Part shown: positions 62,263-64,000 of the stretch, piece after piece
Layout: each line of letters opens with the position of its first letter
Position numbering within the stretch: position 1 is the first letter of the stretch
Source: Arthrobacter sp. Marseille-P9274
GTDB lineage: Bacteria > Actinomycetota > Actinomycetes > Actinomycetales > Micrococcaceae
Direction: 5' to 3'
Length of the DNA stretch: 64,000 nucleotides
Assembly (NCBI RefSeq): GCF_946892675.1
Contig: NZ_CAMPOV010000002.1
Location: 620,001 to 684,000 of the forward strand
Notes under the pieces: model-generated
Database searches by the model: none
Seen by the model: the letters and a program-made list of their open reading frames with translations, nothing else
What the model was told of the DNA's origin: nothing
Made by a program: the position numbers and the translations under genes

Positions 62263-63987
62263 TTAGTTCAGCGGCGGGGTGCGCGGGGGAACGGTGCGGC
62301 GGGCACCCGTGGCCTCGAACGCGGCGGCCAGGGTCAGCAACGCGGTGTCGTCATAGGCCCGGCCGGCGAAGGTTAGACCGACGGGCATGCCGATGTCAGC
62401 CAGGGTGCCCATCGGGACAGTGACCGTCGGGATGCCCAGGTGCCGCGGGACCAGATTGCCGTTGGCGACCCACACTCCGTTGCTCCAGCCAAGGTCTGCG
62501 GAGGCCTCGTTGATGTCCATGTCGGCCGGTCCGACGTCGGCGACGGCCGGGAAGACCACCGCATCCAGCCGCAGACCGTCCATCCATTCCTCCAGGTCAA
62601 TCCGCCGGGTCTCCTCAAGCCCGCGCAGGCCTTCCGCAAGGTGAGGGATCTCGGTGAACGATTCCACCTTGTGCTTGCGGACGTGTTCCGGGTACTCCGC
62701 GATGTCGTCGTCGAAGCCGCCGTAGCGGTCCGGCAGCGCCCCTTCCGGATGCGGAAAGATCTGGGCTCCCTCGACTCCGGTCAGACTGTGGAGTCCCGGG
62801 TCGCCGTTGGCCGCCAGGAAGTCTTCCCACGCCCACGCCGAAAGATCCACGATCTCGTGCCGCAGGTAATCCGGATTCACCAGTCCGCGCGTGGCGATGG
62901 TCGGAGCCCCGGGGCGGTCGCCTTCGTAGTTCGTCACGACGGGGAAATCTACCAGCACTACTTCGGCCCCTGCCGCCTCGAGGTCGCGCCTCGCAGCCTG
63001 CCACAGGTCGACCACGGACTGGCGCGTGTGGATTCGTTGGCCGGTGGGTCCGCCGATACCGGGGTGCGCGCTCGTCCCGGCCTCGGAGTCGGCATTAATG
63101 TACATCCTCGGCACGCCAAACCGCTTCCCTTGGAGAGCCGTCCGCGCTGTGTCCGGGTCGGCAGGTGCCAGCGCCGGGTATGAGGCCGGGCGGATCAAGG
63201 ATGCGGCCGGAATCGGGATCCACGACTGGGCGCGCCAGAAATCGCCGCGCGTTTCGGGGTCATCCGCCACGACGACGTCGAGGAGTTCAAGCAGATCTGC
63301 CATGGATCGGGTGTGCGGCACGACGACGTCCATGGTCGGCACGAGGGGCCAGTTGCCGCGCACCGAGATCACCCCGCGCGACGGCGTATAGGCGCACAAA
63401 GCGTTGTTCGATGCCGGGGCTCGTCCGCTGGACCAGGTCTCCTCCCCCAGTCCGAATGCAGCGAAGCTGGCCGCCGTCGCGGTCCCCGAGCCGTTGGACG
63501 AGCCGGAGCCGAAGGCCGCTGTGAGGAAGTCGGCGTTGTACGGACTTTCGGCACGCCCGTAGAGGCCGCGCTGCATGCCTCCGTTGGCCATGGGCGGCAT
63601 GTTGGTGAGCCCGATCAGCACTGCGCCGGCGGCCCGCAGGCGTTCGATCGTGAACGCATCGCGCCGGGCGATGAGATGTTCGAATGCCGGCGACCCTGCT
63701 GCCGCCGTCAGTCCCTTGGCAAGATAGCTGTCCTTGGCTGTGTAGGGGATGCCGTCCAGCGGTCCGCGGGTCTCGCCCCGGTACCTGCGCTCGTCCGAGG
63801 CCCGCGCCTGCGCCAGTGCGTCGGGATTCATGACGACCACTGCGTTCAGCCTGATCCCGTTCCGGTCGTAGGCCGTGATCCGGTCAATATAGGCCTGGGT
63901 GAGCTCTTCACTGGTCACCTGGCCCGCTTCCATGGCGGCGCGCAGCTGAGCGATGGAGGCCTCGACAACCTCGAAGCGGCGACCCAT
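62263..63987 (-). CDS. Amidase-signature-family hydrolase
   Basis: A 574-residue amidase. The catalytic Lys lies in YTAKDSYLAKG near residue 85, and the Ser-cisSer-Ser region is GSGSSNGSGTATAASFAAFGLG, a Gly/Ser-rich variant of the usual GGSSGG loop. The family hydrolyses a C-N amide bond of diverse substrates. The ATG at 63987 or the GTG one codon before may start it; 10 bases of upstream sequence remain in the window. It is next to the small peptide gene and the semialdehyde dehydrogenase, which may process the product. Confidence 0.88.
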   Translation of the reverse strand: MGRRFEVVEASIAQLRAAMEAGQVTSEELTQAYIDRITAYDRNGIRLNAVVVMNPDALAQARASDERRYRGETRGPLDGIPYTAKDSYLAKGLTAAAGSPAFEHLIARRDAFTIERLRAAGAVLIGLTNMPPMANGGMQRGLYGRAESPYNADFLTAAFGSGSSNGSGTATAASFAAFGLGEETWSSGRAPASNNALCAYTPSRGVISVRGNWPLVPTMDVVVPHTRSMADLLELLDVVVADDPETRGDFWRAQSWIPIPAASLIRPASYPALAPADPDTARTALQGKRFGVPRMYINADSEAGTSAHPGIGGPTGQRIHTRQSVVDLWQAARRDLEAAGAEVVLVDFPVVTNYEGDRPGAPTIATRGLVNPDYLRHEIVDLSAWAWEDFLAANGDPGLHSLTGVEGAQIFPHPEGALPDRYGGFDDDIAEYPEHVRKHKVESFTEIPHLAEGLRGLEETRRIDLEEWMDGLRLDAVVFPAVADVGPADMDINEASADLGWSNGVWVANGNLVPRHLGIPTVTVPMGTLADIGMPVGLTFAGRAYDDTALLTLAAAFEATGARRTVPPRTPPLN

Positions 63988-64000
63988 CACGCCACCTGCC

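Overview
This is a high-GC actinobacterial chromosome segment, most like the Micrococcaceae (Arthrobacter and relatives). Indicators are the homodimeric AceE-type pyruvate dehydrogenase, a secreted Rpf-LysM protein, strong GC bias at third codon positions, frequent GTG/TTG starts, leaderless-looking genes and an IS30-type transposase remnant. No rRNA, tRNA, CRISPR array, prophage or intact insertion sequence was seen.

Layout. 1-8280 is a purine-degradation block: the end of an FAD subunit and a fused Fe-S/molybdenum subunit of a xanthine dehydrogenase-type enzyme, then on the minus strand an 8-oxoguanine/guanine deaminase, an NCS2 permease, urate oxidase, hydroxyisourate hydrolase and OHCU decarboxylase. 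8281-9320 is a control and scar region with a 55-codon gene, a broken glsB copy and a truncated VOC gene. 9340-21490 holds central metabolism: aceE, an SDR, pyk, a YkvI-like transporter, glsB, an acyl-CoA synthetase, an FMN reductase, and a ROK repressor divergent from gap. 21560-31960 is mixed: MFS exporter, BNR-repeat protein plus MoaD/ThiS-like carrier, orphan ABC binding lipoprotein with a divergent IclR regulator, fadD, rpf and a MobA-like nucleotidyltransferase. 32520-37351 has a TetR/MFS pair, a FetB-like permease and selO. 37348-42153 is a second xanthine dehydrogenase operon, xdhABC, translationally coupled to selO. 42400-54563 carries cysE, an MBL-rhodanese plus DUF302 pair, a CBS/CorC membrane protein, a DUF4389 protein, a LysR/DMT pair, an ArsR/SulP pair and a TPP enzyme. 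54719-57626 is a scar zone with pieces of a serine resolvase, an ORF-3/IS1096-passenger-like gene and an IS30 transposase around one intact rhodanese gene. 57627-64000 has a sodium:solute symporter, a broken XRE regulator joined to a pdxS tail, a semialdehyde dehydrogenase, a small cysteine-rich peptide gene and an amidase.

How it fits together. Guanine-type bases and xanthine would be oxidised to urate and on to allantoin, with two different molybdenum hydroxylases and their maturation factors (XdhC, MobA-like) in the same window. A nearly identical 27-bp block in the promoters of the urate operon and aceE suggests one regulator links purine breakdown to pyruvate entry into the TCA cycle. 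Several regulator genes have clear palindromes beside them (IclR, ROK, TetR, and the symporter and aldehyde dehydrogenase promoters). The least explained items are the 55-codon gene beside the urate operon, the BNR/MoaD pair and the 49-codon peptide ending in a CxxxCxxCC motif.
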